A stretch of 64,000 bases of DNA from Tulasnella sp. 424 (Eukaryota; Basidiomycota; Agaricomycetes; Cantharellales; Tulasnellaceae). The DNA lies in contig WSUB01000013.1 in assembly GCA_019633425.1 (NCBI GenBank), positions 372,001 through 436,000 on the forward strand, read 5' to 3'. Under the pieces are notes generated by a model, which made no database searches, was not told where the DNA came from, and was given only the letters and a program-made list of their open reading frames with translations. Position numbers and translations under genes: made by a program. Of the stretch, positions 43,810 through 55,115 are shown in pieces (position 1 is the first letter of the stretch; every line of letters starts with the position of its first letter).

Positions 43810-46800
43810 GGCTCTTCACCAAAATTTTGTCGAGGAGATGGCGACAACCGTAGAAGAGATTTAGCAAGAGATGAAGAAGGAGAAAGAAAAGAAAAAAGTG
43901 AGAGGGTGGGAGGGGCGGGGGACGAATTACTACAAAGCCTCTATCATCGACATGTTGCTTTTAGCGCGCTAAAAGAACACCCCGCAGTGAGGCGATCGCT
44001 TTTCGGTGAACCCTTAGGGCAGCCCACCACACCGCCGCAACACAATCACAATCAATGATCATCCTTAAGACGACTCATTCAAGCAGTGCAAGGTCCGCTG
44101 AACAGAGCCTCTTATAGTGAATTTGCCTTGTAAAGAAATTAAGTATCCAAACATCGCCCGCCAAAAATCCCACCCTCGCTATGAAGGGGAATTTCGGACT
44201 CAGGCCGAACACGAGGATAATATTCACGTCGGTGTCGCACTGCCATGAGGATATTCTAGCAAGTACGACGTGTTTCACTGAAAGACACTCCGCTGACCTC
44301 GGACTAGTCATCTGCCTGTGGCATTGCCAGTTGAGGGAGGTGCCCCTTGGCGTCTGATGTGAGTACGATTCATTCGACCACGAGGAGCAATGCATCGAGG
44401 ACACCATGCCTCCAAAGTATGCATCCTATGAGTCTATAAATATCCCATAGACTTACTAACTAGAGCTAATTTTGCGGACATGTCGCTATTTTTGTTCAGA
44501 CGTCTACAAGCTCTCCAAGCCCTCAGCCATGCCCGGCGAACGGTCAATGGCTTAAAAATGCGGCATTCAGACCAAGCCACAAGGGGGCTGCAACAAGAAA
44601 AGGTTACCCATCCATTATGTTTCGTTTTTATTTTCCCAAGCTCTAGAAACAATGGAAAAAAACGCCGCCAATGATCCCCGCGATATCCAAATGCCTTTGT
44701 ATTCCTTCTCCGATTGAACCCTATGTAGCCGCAGCACCTCCGTATCCGCTTTCGCTAGTCGCTTTGTCGCCAGGGCATAGTAACTCATCGCTATGGCCAA
44801 GTGGTGACTAAAGGGCGTTGAAGAAGGGCGGCGAAATTTGAAGGTTTTGATGTGGTACAAGCCCCAGCTCTGGCTCAGAGGGAAAAAATCCGGGTAGGTC
44901 GAATGAGATGTGATGCACCTACCATACTGAATATCTCATTTGTCTAAGCAATACTTATTCTCCGTCCAAACTATCAACTGAACCCTGTAGAAACGGGTTT
45001 TTCAAAACGGGGATCACCGCATTCCAAGCGGGGTTCGTTGCTTGCCGACAGGTTCAGTCAAGGGATTTAGGTCAGTGGATCGTCAGGGCAAAAAGGCACC
45101 TGCTCAAACCAAAGGTCGGCATCGTTACAGGTTCCTGTCAAGGGCAGGCAAGGCCGACTGCATTTGGGGACGACATTCGTATCCACGGGACTAGACTAAA
45201 CGTGGGTGGCGGCGTAGTCCGCAGATCATATTATATCATACTATCGGAGTTCTCAAGGCTTGGTTTACCTAGGCGATGGTTATTGAACGAATAATAGGTT
45301 TCCTTCCGTTCACAACGAATGGCCTGAGCCAAGTTCCAGATCTTCAAGCGGCGCCTGTTTCAAGCCCGGATCAATCCTGTAGAACCTCATCCGATCTTCT
45401 TCAAACCCTCTTCCTCATTTGCGGTCTTATGAAGGCAAGCCACTTCACATTGCTACCAGGAGTTATGCTGGAGATTGCTACGATATGAAAGCATACAGAG
45501 CCTGCATAGTGATATAATAAAAATTTCTGGACCCAAACGGTATAGAACACCAGAAAGACATTCTAGATGCGTGCTATGGAATATTATCACTTCTGGGACG
45601 GGGCAGGACTGAAGGATACCTGCTGTCGAAGCTCACACATCGGGTTAAATGAATGGCTACGGTGGGAATGGGTATTCTTTACATGAGACATAGAGGCTTG
45701 ATGGAATTCGAAACAGGAATTAAAGCAAGCCTCGATACTTAAACATGGTGGCGACCTTGCAGCATGGGATAGTTTTGGGACCTTGACGCGCAAGGCCCCG
45801 GGCATAATATCAACGGGTTGAAGTGGCACGACACAGGTGGAGATAAACGGCGTCTGCATAAGCCCTGTTGTCGCACTTCTCAGAGCCTGTGTCAGGCGGC
45901 TCGCACATGAGAAACCCGAAATACTTGATGGAGAGCCTTGGGGCCGAGTTCCGGGATAAAGCCCGAGCGCGAGGACCGACCGGGTTCTGATAGGCAAGCC
46001 AATCTTCATCCGAAGCATAATCGGCTAAGTGAGACTCAGAAGCAGCCGCCGAAAGGTTAATTAACGCGGGGGCGATCAACGCATGGTGCAAGCCACCCCA
46101 CGCTGGCCACATCAGGATTTAAATCCGAACCACGCTCTCCCGATGCTCGTCACCTCTGCCTTCATCAACCTTTTCGCCACTATAACCGCTCAGCTAAAAA
46201 TAGCCAAAGTTTGATATGGAGCATGAACCATCATTTCCAAAGAAGGAGGCGGAAGACCGAGGAGAAGGATTGATGGGTGCCCGAAAAACCTGCTGCCGAA
46301 GTTGGCCAAATTGGAAGAGATACGATGAACCAGTCAGCCGCCACGATTGGCAGATACCAAAGAACCTTAGTGGGAATGTAGAGGTGCTCCTGATATTCGT
46401 GAGGTGACAAGCAAACGCGGGGAAGTGACGTTCTCACCAAGCGATCCGCTGAGGGCCTCTTCTTTTCCGCCATCAACGCGTATCACTCACTATCTCGGTA
46501 TGAGACGCCCACCCGGTGAGTAAATTTGGGCGCTTCATTTGATATTGAATGCTTCATTTAGCCCTTTAGGCTCTCCTCGCCGTCAAACAAAATCTCAGCA
46601 AAAACGCAGCGAGCGCCTTGGTTTACGCACAACACGTATTCGATTCATTGGCTGAGAGACGGTTCGAAAAGAGGAAGTCAAAAATGACGCCCCCTTCTTG
46701 AGAAGGATTAGATGCTTTATTTTAAAGGCCGGCGGCGACTGTGCTGATCCTTCGCACATGGTGGAGTATAGGGTGGTTGTGGGGGCGGATTCCGCCAGAT

Positions 46801-46889
46801 CAAGTCTCCGACATTTAACGCATCCTACTCGCAGACGGTACCTCTTTTTCGCTCTAATGTAGAGCATTTGCTTACAGTAATGGTGCTTT
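43810..46889. other. Gene-poor stretch
   Basis: About 3 kb. The first 120 bases are the promoter of paralogue 2. Beyond that I see only short, unrelated open frames and no splice-joined coding blocks, tRNA or clear repeat. Confidence 0.45.
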
Positions 46890-47049
46890 ATCCGGAATCT
46901 GGGGAAAGCTGGGATGCGGGAGTCCGAGAGGAATATTCATGGTGTGCTTTGCAACATATCATTGTGGCTGAACCTTATGGTGACTGACGCCACTGACCTG
47001 ATCCCAGAAACTTTTCATGCGGTCATCGACTGGATGTTTATCCGTGAGC

Positions 47050-47564
47050 GCGTTACGAGCGGGCCTTCCGGGTTGCAGCGGCATTGCGGGCTGTGGCGTA
47101 TCTGACAGCCACATTGTCAGACAGCATCCCCACGAGGGGAAAGGAAACTCCGGAGCTGTTTGTCACACAAGCGGCACGATTCCTCTCTCCCGTGGGCGAG
47201 CTTCCCGGTCGGCTAGACGTTTCATTGGAGGTTAGTTTCAGTAAGCAGAGACTAACGCTTCTTCAATAAATCAAGGACGGGGGAAGAGTTCAAAGCGGCG
47301 GTCAACGTATTTACGGATGGTTTCAGGGCGACGAACCAGGTCCCCAGGCTGTCGGATGACGGATTCGTTGATATCTCTGTCAAGATGATACTGCGTGACC
47401 ACAAGACAGGCCAACTTTACTGGGACAACGCATTAAGATGGTATCAGTCTAAAATCACTCACCTTTTGCTGCAACAGCGTCGACTCCTATTTTTCTTTGT
47501 TAGCCAGAACATTGAAATCGTATTCGACTTTCTGAACGCCTACCAAAACGGGCGTATCGACTGA
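47050..47564 (+). pseudogene. Orphan coding remnant or unrecognised small gene
   Basis: Three blocks look coding and can be joined by canonical introns: RYERAFRVAAALRAVAYLTA... to GELPGRLDVSLEVSF; then FKAAVNVFTDGFRATNQVPR, LSDDGFVDISVKMILRDHK and GQLYWDNALR; then QNIEIVFDFLNAYQNGRID and a stop at 47,562-47,564. The joins would use a GTAAGC donor near 47,240 and a GTATCA donor near 47,440. I cannot find a start: a stop lies in frame just before the first block. It may be the 3' end of a decayed gene. No family recognised. Confidence 0.35.
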
Positions 47565-48004
47565 ATTCACGCTCATAGTATACGTACGGTTTAAAAACTT
47601 AAGCCGTACTCCTGGCAAAAGTATGTCGATACATCATGTAGGGATTCTTCGCCACTCAAGCCAAAGTTATTTCATGTCTGTGGTTGCCCTCGTACTTCGG
47701 TAGTACGGGTGTTAAAATGGCATGGAAGGTGCACTCTTTAACATGCACCTTTGGCATACGCCATCATGAAGTGCAGTTCATCAGGGTTAATATGTCAAAC
47801 AATCCTACGACTTAGATTGGGAGTCTCTTTCTTTTATATTAATGTGATCAGAAGTGTTCAGCGTTCGATTTACCGCTGGCTAGGCTTATTGCCGTGCTTG
47901 AGGACTAGAGTGGTTGCCCTGAGCAGAGGCAGCGAACGAACTTTCAAAAACAAGTAAATCCAAAACAACGATATATTTCGAGTAGCACCAAGTGAAATAA
48001 AAGT
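47565..48004. other. Intergenic
   Basis: No gene or regulatory element recognised. Confidence 0.4.
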
Positions 48005-51000
48005 CTACATTGCCCGCGAGACCCTTCTCGAATGCCCTCCAGAGCCTGTGTTCGTAGGCGACGTCGCGGTCGGAGAAGGACTACCAAGCAGGCCGCCAAC
48101 AAAATTCGAAACGCCTCGGGGCTGGGGTGTATGGCGAACACCAAATAGACGGACATTCGTTCCATTCCAAATAGCGAGAGATGCTGTTCCTTTAACGAAT
48201 ATTTCTCCCCAGATCATTGAGCTCAACCAAATCAACGAGGCATCGGACCACTGTACAATAAGCAATTTAACATTAAAAACTTCACACTCGAGCGGACCGG
48301 GTCAGGAACTTACCTGGAATCGTCTTGGGGTGATGGGCGGCGGCGTGGGTAGAGACCCACGTATATCAGCCACCCGCAGGAAGTCAATGATGTGCCCGAT
48401 GTTGCTTGACGCTTTGGATGAGTTTTGAAGTTCTTGTATTTTCGGCAGCAGCTCTGATATTAATAAGAGCACGGTGTCCAGTGGTAGTCTAGCAGAAATG
48501 GAGCGTCAAGAATCAATGGCCCGCGCATTTGACAAGAGTAACCTACCCTTGTTGCCATGATGTTACCCATTCTTGGGTCGGCACAAACCCGTTCCTACCC
48601 ACACCGGCCGCTGCAACGCTCAACAGTTCTGGTGTCATCTCTCCTTCATCTTCCTGCCCGGTTGCCGGTTCCTTCATCTTTCCTCGAGCCTTCTCCGACA
48701 TCCCAGGCATAGACGCCGGCGGGCTCGATACCTGCATATTCGCGAACTGCCTTTCGGCAGAACCGACGCTCGGAGTAGGTGGCACGGGGATGGGGCGTTC
48801 TGTATCATCGTCGCGGGGTTGGGATAAAGCTGCCTCAGACGAAGCTCTGCTTAGCGACAACTTGTCCACGCTGCTATCTTCTAAGTTCGTAAAGCGAGAT
48901 GACGGGGAATCATTCGACGCGGGTGTTGAGGTCGGCGATCCAACATCCAGAGCTTTGCCTTTCTCTCTCGGTCTCCCCGTTTTGATACGTTCAGCCTCTT
49001 CTTTGGCTTCTTTAATTCTTTTAATCTCGCGCAAGCCTTTCGCCAGTGTGAACGTGCCAAGATCCTCGAAGCGCTTGTGCGACCGAAGAATGGCGTAGAT
49101 GAGGTTTGGATTCTCCTGGAATTGATGGTAAATAATCTGGTTGAAAATTTCAAGTCTAAGACGGGTTTAAATCGACGTCAGATTTACTTGAGCAGCGGTT
49201 GCAAGTGGGTCTCCTTACAGCAAGAAGACCAATCTTGGATGACCGTCATCGGCCAACAAGAAATTTGGATTGGAGAAGGAAGTGAACAGTTGAATGAGGC
49301 GAGTAGCTGAAGGTACTTGGAGATGTTGCATATTCGGTGCTGCGTTTGCCAGGGCGATCAGAAGCGCAGGATAAGTGAAGTTGAGTTGACCCGACGTTGT
49401 GGCGACGGTGTAGTAAACAGCCTAGGAATGAATTATTTAGATCGCATCTTTCGACCCCTCGCTCCTTCCCTTACCGAGATGAAGAAATCCGCCGTACAGC
49501 CTGGGACCGCCCATTTGGCGGGTATCACAATCCTGGAGGGAACCGGCAGAGTCATTTTTGTACCGAAGGCCGGTTCGGATGAAAGGGTCTGGATAATGTA
49601 GGACAAAGCTCGACACAGTCCGTGATGCTCTATAAGACGGTGAGCGTTATTAGACCGGACTTCGCGCCGTGGCTTGCAAGTGACATACGAGGCTTGTCCT
49701 TATGTTCCAAGCAGAACAGAAGCAGATAGACGAGAATTTCTACTACTTTGTCCGACTCGGTCAGATGTGTCCTGAATTTCTGTAGAGCTCTCAGGTGAGC
49801 CCAAATGGATCGTAGCCAGTGATCCCAGGTTCTTACCTTGTTCAATTCGACCATTTTCCAGAAAAACAAGACTAAGGAGAAGTGAGTTTGTTGCCTCGGT
49901 TTCCGTAACATAAATGTGGTACTCACATGTTTCCAGAACGTAGGGAACACCTTTCCGCGAACCAGGTAGTACATTATGTGTGGCATTCATGTGCTGTTCG
50001 AGGATCCCAAGGATACCGTTCAGAATATAGTCAAGGTCGGCAGGCCGGTGCTACAACAGAAAGATACCCTCAATGTTGTTTGTCATATCAACAACCGAGG
50101 AGGGCTTACCAGCTTCGCCAGGAAGTACCGGAACGAGTTCGTCACCGCTGTTGGCGCCACAGGAACCTCTATAAAGCCACCCGCCGCATTTGGAGCTACC
50201 GCTGGGGCCACGTTTCCACCAGTGACCGGAACATCACGTCCTTCGGCAGATTGATAGTCCAGAAGAGCGACTAAAACACCCAGGGATGCGCTAACTAGAT
50301 GGGGTCGATTGTCTTCCTTCCAGACCAGGTGGTTATAAGGCAACTCTTTGACCATGCCTCCGACACCATTAATCACACCTCCTACGGTCGGCATGAGTGC
50401 TGTTGGGGCCTTATACGAACCGCTGTTCATGGCCGTGTTGAGAAGCGAGCATAGGATAGGAAGGACGAGCCTCCGAGGAGTTCGATGATTGTGAACAAGT
50501 CGAGAAATGCAAGGATTGGTGAGGAGCAGGACATGAGATGGCGACATGTAGATGGTTTTGGACAGAAGAACCTCAAAGAATCGAAGGACCTCGATCTTGT
50601 TTGCGTCAAGTTGACTTGAAGATTGTACTTCCACGGTGGATCCAATGCCTTTCTCCCTGAAAGGTATTTTTGTGGTCAGCAGCAGTCCAAAAAGCTGAAA
50701 TAAAGCGCTTACCAGATGGTGTAGTTAACCTTATGGTTATCGACTTTGAACTTCGAAGGAATAGTGAAGCCACAGCAGAACATCAGGTCTATTGCAGTAG
50801 ACAGTAGCCTATCTGCAAGCGCTGGTTCTAACTCTTCTTCACTGACGGCGACTGAAGGTCGAGTTGGGGTCGCCGCTTCGGGAGGATCGTCTTCACCATC
50901 TTCATCACTATCGTCTTCCTCGATAACAAACTGGGCTTCTTGATCGTCTGACGTAGGCTCGTGAGGAGAAGCCTGCTTCTTCTTTCGTTTCCATAAGATC

Positions 51001-51653
51001 TCCTCTTCCAGGGGACCTTCACTTTCGTAAAGGATTGGGATGACCCGTCCAAGGACTCGAAGACAATTCAAGAGCTCTTTAGTGCTGTCTCGTGCTGATG
51101 AGCCAGAGACAGAGGCCCAAGTTGCAGCGATGTTCGCCACAGGCGGGAAGGCCGATTGCGGCGGAGAAGGGAAGGTATGATCGCCCATCGTACGGAAGAG
51201 CCGAGCGGATATGACATCTATAAGGGTTTTGAGGTTCTCCGGTGCCTCGTTCAACGCCCTTCTGACTGATGTAACAGAGACTAATCAGCGCCCAGACTAT
51301 GCAAACTTGCTGGTTTCGACCTACTGTCATTAGATGAGATGAGGGAGTAAACGTCGGACGCCGAGTCGAAGAGCTCGACAAACTTCGGGACACAACTCAT
51401 GCTTAGTTCAAGTGGCTTGGGAGAACATAGTGGACGTGTTCTTACCTGAGACCAATACTTGTCGTCAGTAGCTGGGATGTTCTACGTGAAGAGCGCGTCA
51501 GTGCGCCAGTTGATATTGGAATTGCAGTTAACGACAACGTACCCGAGCTTCTGCGAGTCTCCGAATCCCCGAGGGCTGAGTACGAAAGGCAAGTTTAGGA
51601 TCATCTCCAATGATCCCAAATGAAGTCGAAAGTCTTTTGGGTAGCGAGAACAT
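48005..51653 (-). CDS. HID1: HID1-family protein (high-temperature-induced dauer-formation protein homologue)
   Basis: HID1 proteins are peripheral Golgi proteins involved in vesicle sorting; the S. pombe relative is Ftp105. I take the ATG at 51,653 (MFSLPKRLSTSFGII, then DDPKLAFRTQ), followed by small exons giving NIPATDDKYWSQ and FVELFDSASDVYSLIS, as at the N-terminus of the family. Then VRRALNEAPENLKTLIDVIS, TKELLNCLRVLGRVIPILYE, an acidic insert (VIEEDDSDEDGEDD), EEELEPALADRLLSTAIDLM, KIEVLRFFEVLLSKTIYMSP, LPYNHLVWKEDNRPHLVSAS and a long tail rich in Pro/Ser with a coiled EAKEEAERIKTGRPREKGK segment. The last exons end HSRRVSRAM. Many exons; only the order, not every junction, is checked here. 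Confidence 0.85.
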
Positions 51654-51901
51654 TGCGACTGGAAGCTTCAGAGCTGGAGCGCAGCACCCCGAGACCGCGG
51701 GAATGCTCGTCAGCTTCGCCGAAAGATTACATAAGTAGTCATCACATCTAGAATGGGCGCGATGAGTTTAATAGGACGCTACTCTCGAGTGGGGTTATAA
51801 GCTATGATGATAGAATAAAAGCATCTTCAAGGAGCTGATGCCTACAAAGAAAATGGATTCTCAGCATAAAAATATGCACGGTAAACATAGGATCATGCAA
51901 A

Positions 51902-51981
51902 AACCCCACGCGGGACTCGAACCCGCAACCTCCAGATTTCATAATAGAAGTCTGACGCCCTAGCCATTGGGCTAGTGGGGC
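51902..51981 (-). tRNA. tRNA-Arg (anticodon UCU) with a short intron
   Basis: Read on the - strand, the acceptor stem pairs GCCCCAC with GTGGGGT, the D stem GCCC with GGGC, the anticodon stem TCAGA with TCTGG, and the T stem GCGGG with CCCGC around TTCGAGT. The anticodon segment is CTTCTA, giving UCU at the anticodon. A 7-base insert (TTATGAA) sits one base after the anticodon, the usual intron position. An A-run on the + strand just beyond the 3' end gives the T-run terminator. Confidence 0.9.
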
Positions 51982-52844
51982 GAATAGTTAGTTTTTCCGG
52001 TGTAAATTACTATTACCGTTGGTATTTTTCAGTGCAAAGGTCTTTAAAACTTCATTACTCGAGTAAAATCTGTTATAATAACTAAAGCTTAAGTCTGTGA
52101 CCCGTCGGTGGGTAGTCCGTTATGGGACGGGGCTTCTCTGTGACCTCTCCCGTCGTCCGGAGGACTGAAGAGGCTCTAATTGCATCCCTCTTCAACGTAT
52201 ACTCCAGCGTCTTCATACTGCCTTCCTAGCTTTGAACCTGCGCATTATGGCGACTATGCGTGTTGTGGAACGAACGACTCGGAGACCAGACTGCGGCAGA
52301 TCACCAGCAGGACGCCCCTTCCACCGAGAGACGCATGAAGATCAGGCAACCTTCCAGATAGTGCGAACGAGGACTGTTCGCACGACGCGGCGCCTCTAAA
52401 GTACCTTGGGATCCTCCGACCCATCGTCATTCCGGTTGAATTACCTGCGAAACTGACTTCCCGTATAGGCCGAGAGATACAATGATCATAAGTGTTGGGC
52501 AGACGTCATAGAATAGTCGTAAAAAATGATGAAATAAGGAAGGAATCAAGTATCTGGCACAACCCAGAGAACCTGCTTTTGAACCCGGCAGCAAAGGCTT
52601 TCGCCCCGCACACTTGAAACCGTCAACTGCATCCGAAATCGAGACATTTGAATGGGTTTTTTTGTATTATGGTATACGTGTTAATATGAGGGAGAACGTG
52701 CGGGGGTGGACGTACAGCACAATATTAACTTGGAAATGGGGACGGGATGGCAAGTGTAAAAAAGCGAGGGAAAAGAAAAGAACACGTTACCATACCAATG
52801 ATATGTAAGACAAGCACGATGTATATGTATATACGGACGGACGA
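51982..52844. other. Intergenic with one strong hairpin
   Basis: No coding sequence. A perfect 8-bp stem (gtgcgaac, 52,361-52,368, with gttcgcac, 52,376-52,383) closes a 7-base loop. No known RNA family recognised. Confidence 0.4.
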
Positions 52845-54815
52845 TCAGAAACTAATCTGGCGCAATAGATGAGGAACCTCGAGACCCGAGTCTAATTCCG
52901 GCACCACTGTTCGAAGCACACTCTTCCCTTTGAAAGGCGCAACGACTGGCTGGGGGAGCTCCTCGCGGGGAGTCTCCAGGGCACTGCTCGAGCAGCTCGC
53001 GGACGAAACCAACCCGGAGTCGGTGTCGGTCTCTGCAACGCGGGCAGGTGGTGAAGAAGGCGCTGGCTTACGGTATCGGAAGTACTTCTGATAACGAGGC
53101 GGGATACGCGGGACTGCCACGATCGACGCGTCAGAATCAGAATCGGAGTCTGAACCTGAGGCGTCCATGGTTGCTGCAGTGGATCCGATGCGAGGTGCAC
53201 CAGGTCGCTGGCGGCCGCCGGGACGACCAGAGGTATGAGGTGGAGGTTGCTGCGAAGGTTGAGCTGGCTCGTCTTCCTCTTCCTCCTCGTCATCATCTTC
53301 TTCCTCGTCGTCTGCTGGGAAACGCCCAGAGAGGTCAGACTTTGCAAGTTGCAGCAACGTGATGAATAACTTACCACCCTCAAATAGGGATGACGTGTGT
53401 CTTCCTCGATCATCATGTTCCGACTCCTCATCAAACTCCTCATTATCCAACCACCGTCCCTTGTGGTCAACCCGATCAAGCTCTTCCGCGGTTTCAGGTC
53501 GCATACGCAACCACTGCATACGAGGACCGCTCCTAGCTCTTTCACTGACTCTAAACCCGTAGATTTTGGGGATGTAAATCCTTCCTGCAGGCGCCTTTTG
53601 ACCTCCGTTCGGATTCGGGTTCACAAACGTCGGAGCATTATAGGTCCCGCTGGGTGATCGTGCCGAGGTATTGACAGGTTGAGGGGGAGGGCAATACGGT
53701 GCAGGAGCAAGTTCGCGGAAAGTCTGGAAGAGCAAGTGAGGGAAAGTGGTTCCAAAGAAAGCCCCTATTGACAGATGGCAAGGGTTGAGATGTCAAGGGT
53801 TAGGTTAGCAAGGGTCTGCGTCAGGCACGAGGTCGACCCCGCATTGGCAACGGTGTAGCGCGTGCTTGACTCACCATCAACGCCTTGGAATCGACTGCTA
53901 GGTGGTGTATAGATGTCGTTGCAGTTGGGGCAGTAAAGCTTGACGGTGTCAAGACCAGGGAGATCGGTTCGGCCGCAAGGCGCGACGTGAGTGGAGTGGC
54001 AGTACACTCGTGGACACGTTCCGAAGTGACCAGCTTCGTATTTCTCGACCTATCGAAGGCGGAAACGGAAAGTCGTCAATAAACGTAACAAGAACTCAAG
54101 AAGACTAGCAACGTACCATTGCTTGAAGGCCGGGTCGCGTAAGGATATACCGTTGATGCACCAACCCATACAACAGCTCCGCCGACGATTCCACGATAGT
54201 CACGTCTGGTATCTTCAATGAATCCTCTTAGAAACGAAACCGTCCACAAAAGGATGCGACACTAGAATTAGCAATTCGCTCATCCTCCCGAGAACAGGAC
54301 GTTACCTGGTTCAACATCCAGAACCATTTCCATCGCCTCTTTCCAAAAGGGTACCAGCGAAGCCAATCCAGTCAAGTTGAAGTCGTCCTCGATGAAATCC
54401 TCGCTAACTTCGCAAAAGTATTCGTGTCCAGGTAACGAGCAGAACCACGCTATCCATGTGAGTGTCGAGGTTGGGGTGGACGACGCTGTGTGTGTGAGAG
54501 AAGGGATAAAGGGGCGGTCGGGTCAGCAACCCAAGTTAGGACTCCCCCTTCCACGAAGTCATCCTCCTCCACACCAACGACGAAGCAAGCTTCGCCCAAA
54601 TGCTCGCGCTGTCCTTTAGACGCAAAGCACGCCCGAGGGAGCGCAGAATTCGAGTGGTGGGCAAGGGCGAACGTACCATACCCTTCCTCCCCAACTTCCT
54701 GTTGATCCTCCATGATAGGCTGCTGTCCAGCACCAGCACCTCCTCCTCCGTTATAAGCCGCCGCCTCGTGCTGAGCGTTAATGTAATTTTGGTCGTAGTT
54801 TGGTGGTCTAGGCAT
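52845..54815 (-). CDS. CKB1: Casein kinase II regulatory (beta) subunit
   Basis: The beta subunit forms the dimeric core of CK2 and sets substrate choice. The ATG at 54,815 begins [19 protein letters not shown] and a Gly-rich, acidic N-terminus. The hallmark block [20 protein letters not shown] then [11 protein letters not shown] follows, then [20 protein letters not shown], the zinc ribbon cysteines in CPRVYC and YCPNCNDIY, and [13 protein letters not shown]. The C-terminal part continues with [11 protein letters not shown] and then a long unusual tail: an Asp/Glu run (about 20 acidic residues), a Ser/Asp repeat region and an end LRQISF. Introns split it into about six exons. Gene number (1 or 2) cannot be set from sequence alone. 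Confidence 0.92.
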
Positions 54816-55115
54816 ATAGATAAGACTCGAGATTTGTTGCCGGCCAACAAGAAGAGAGAGAGAAAAAGCAAAAACGAGGAGGCCCGAGAAACCCCTTCGA
54901 CCAGAGGTGAGGTCGGGATTTGGTCGATGTTGGAATCCCACCAAGGCACGCGCGGCGCGGCGAGGCTGGTCGCTTGTCTGTGTTTGCTTGGGGTCCTTGT
55001 TTCCCGCGCCTCAGAACCACACGCTCGCTTCTCCGTTGCTACGACTCGCGTGTCTTCCCGTTTCGCCCATTTCTATTTCTCTCATCTTGACTAAAGGATA
55101 CTATATATTAGGATA
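54816..55115. promoter_or_regulatory. Divergent promoter between CK2 beta and the next gene
   Basis: 300 bp separate the two start codons (54,815 on - and 55,116 on +). A short AT-rich stretch (ctatatatta) lies just before the + start. No other box is evident. Confidence 0.45.
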
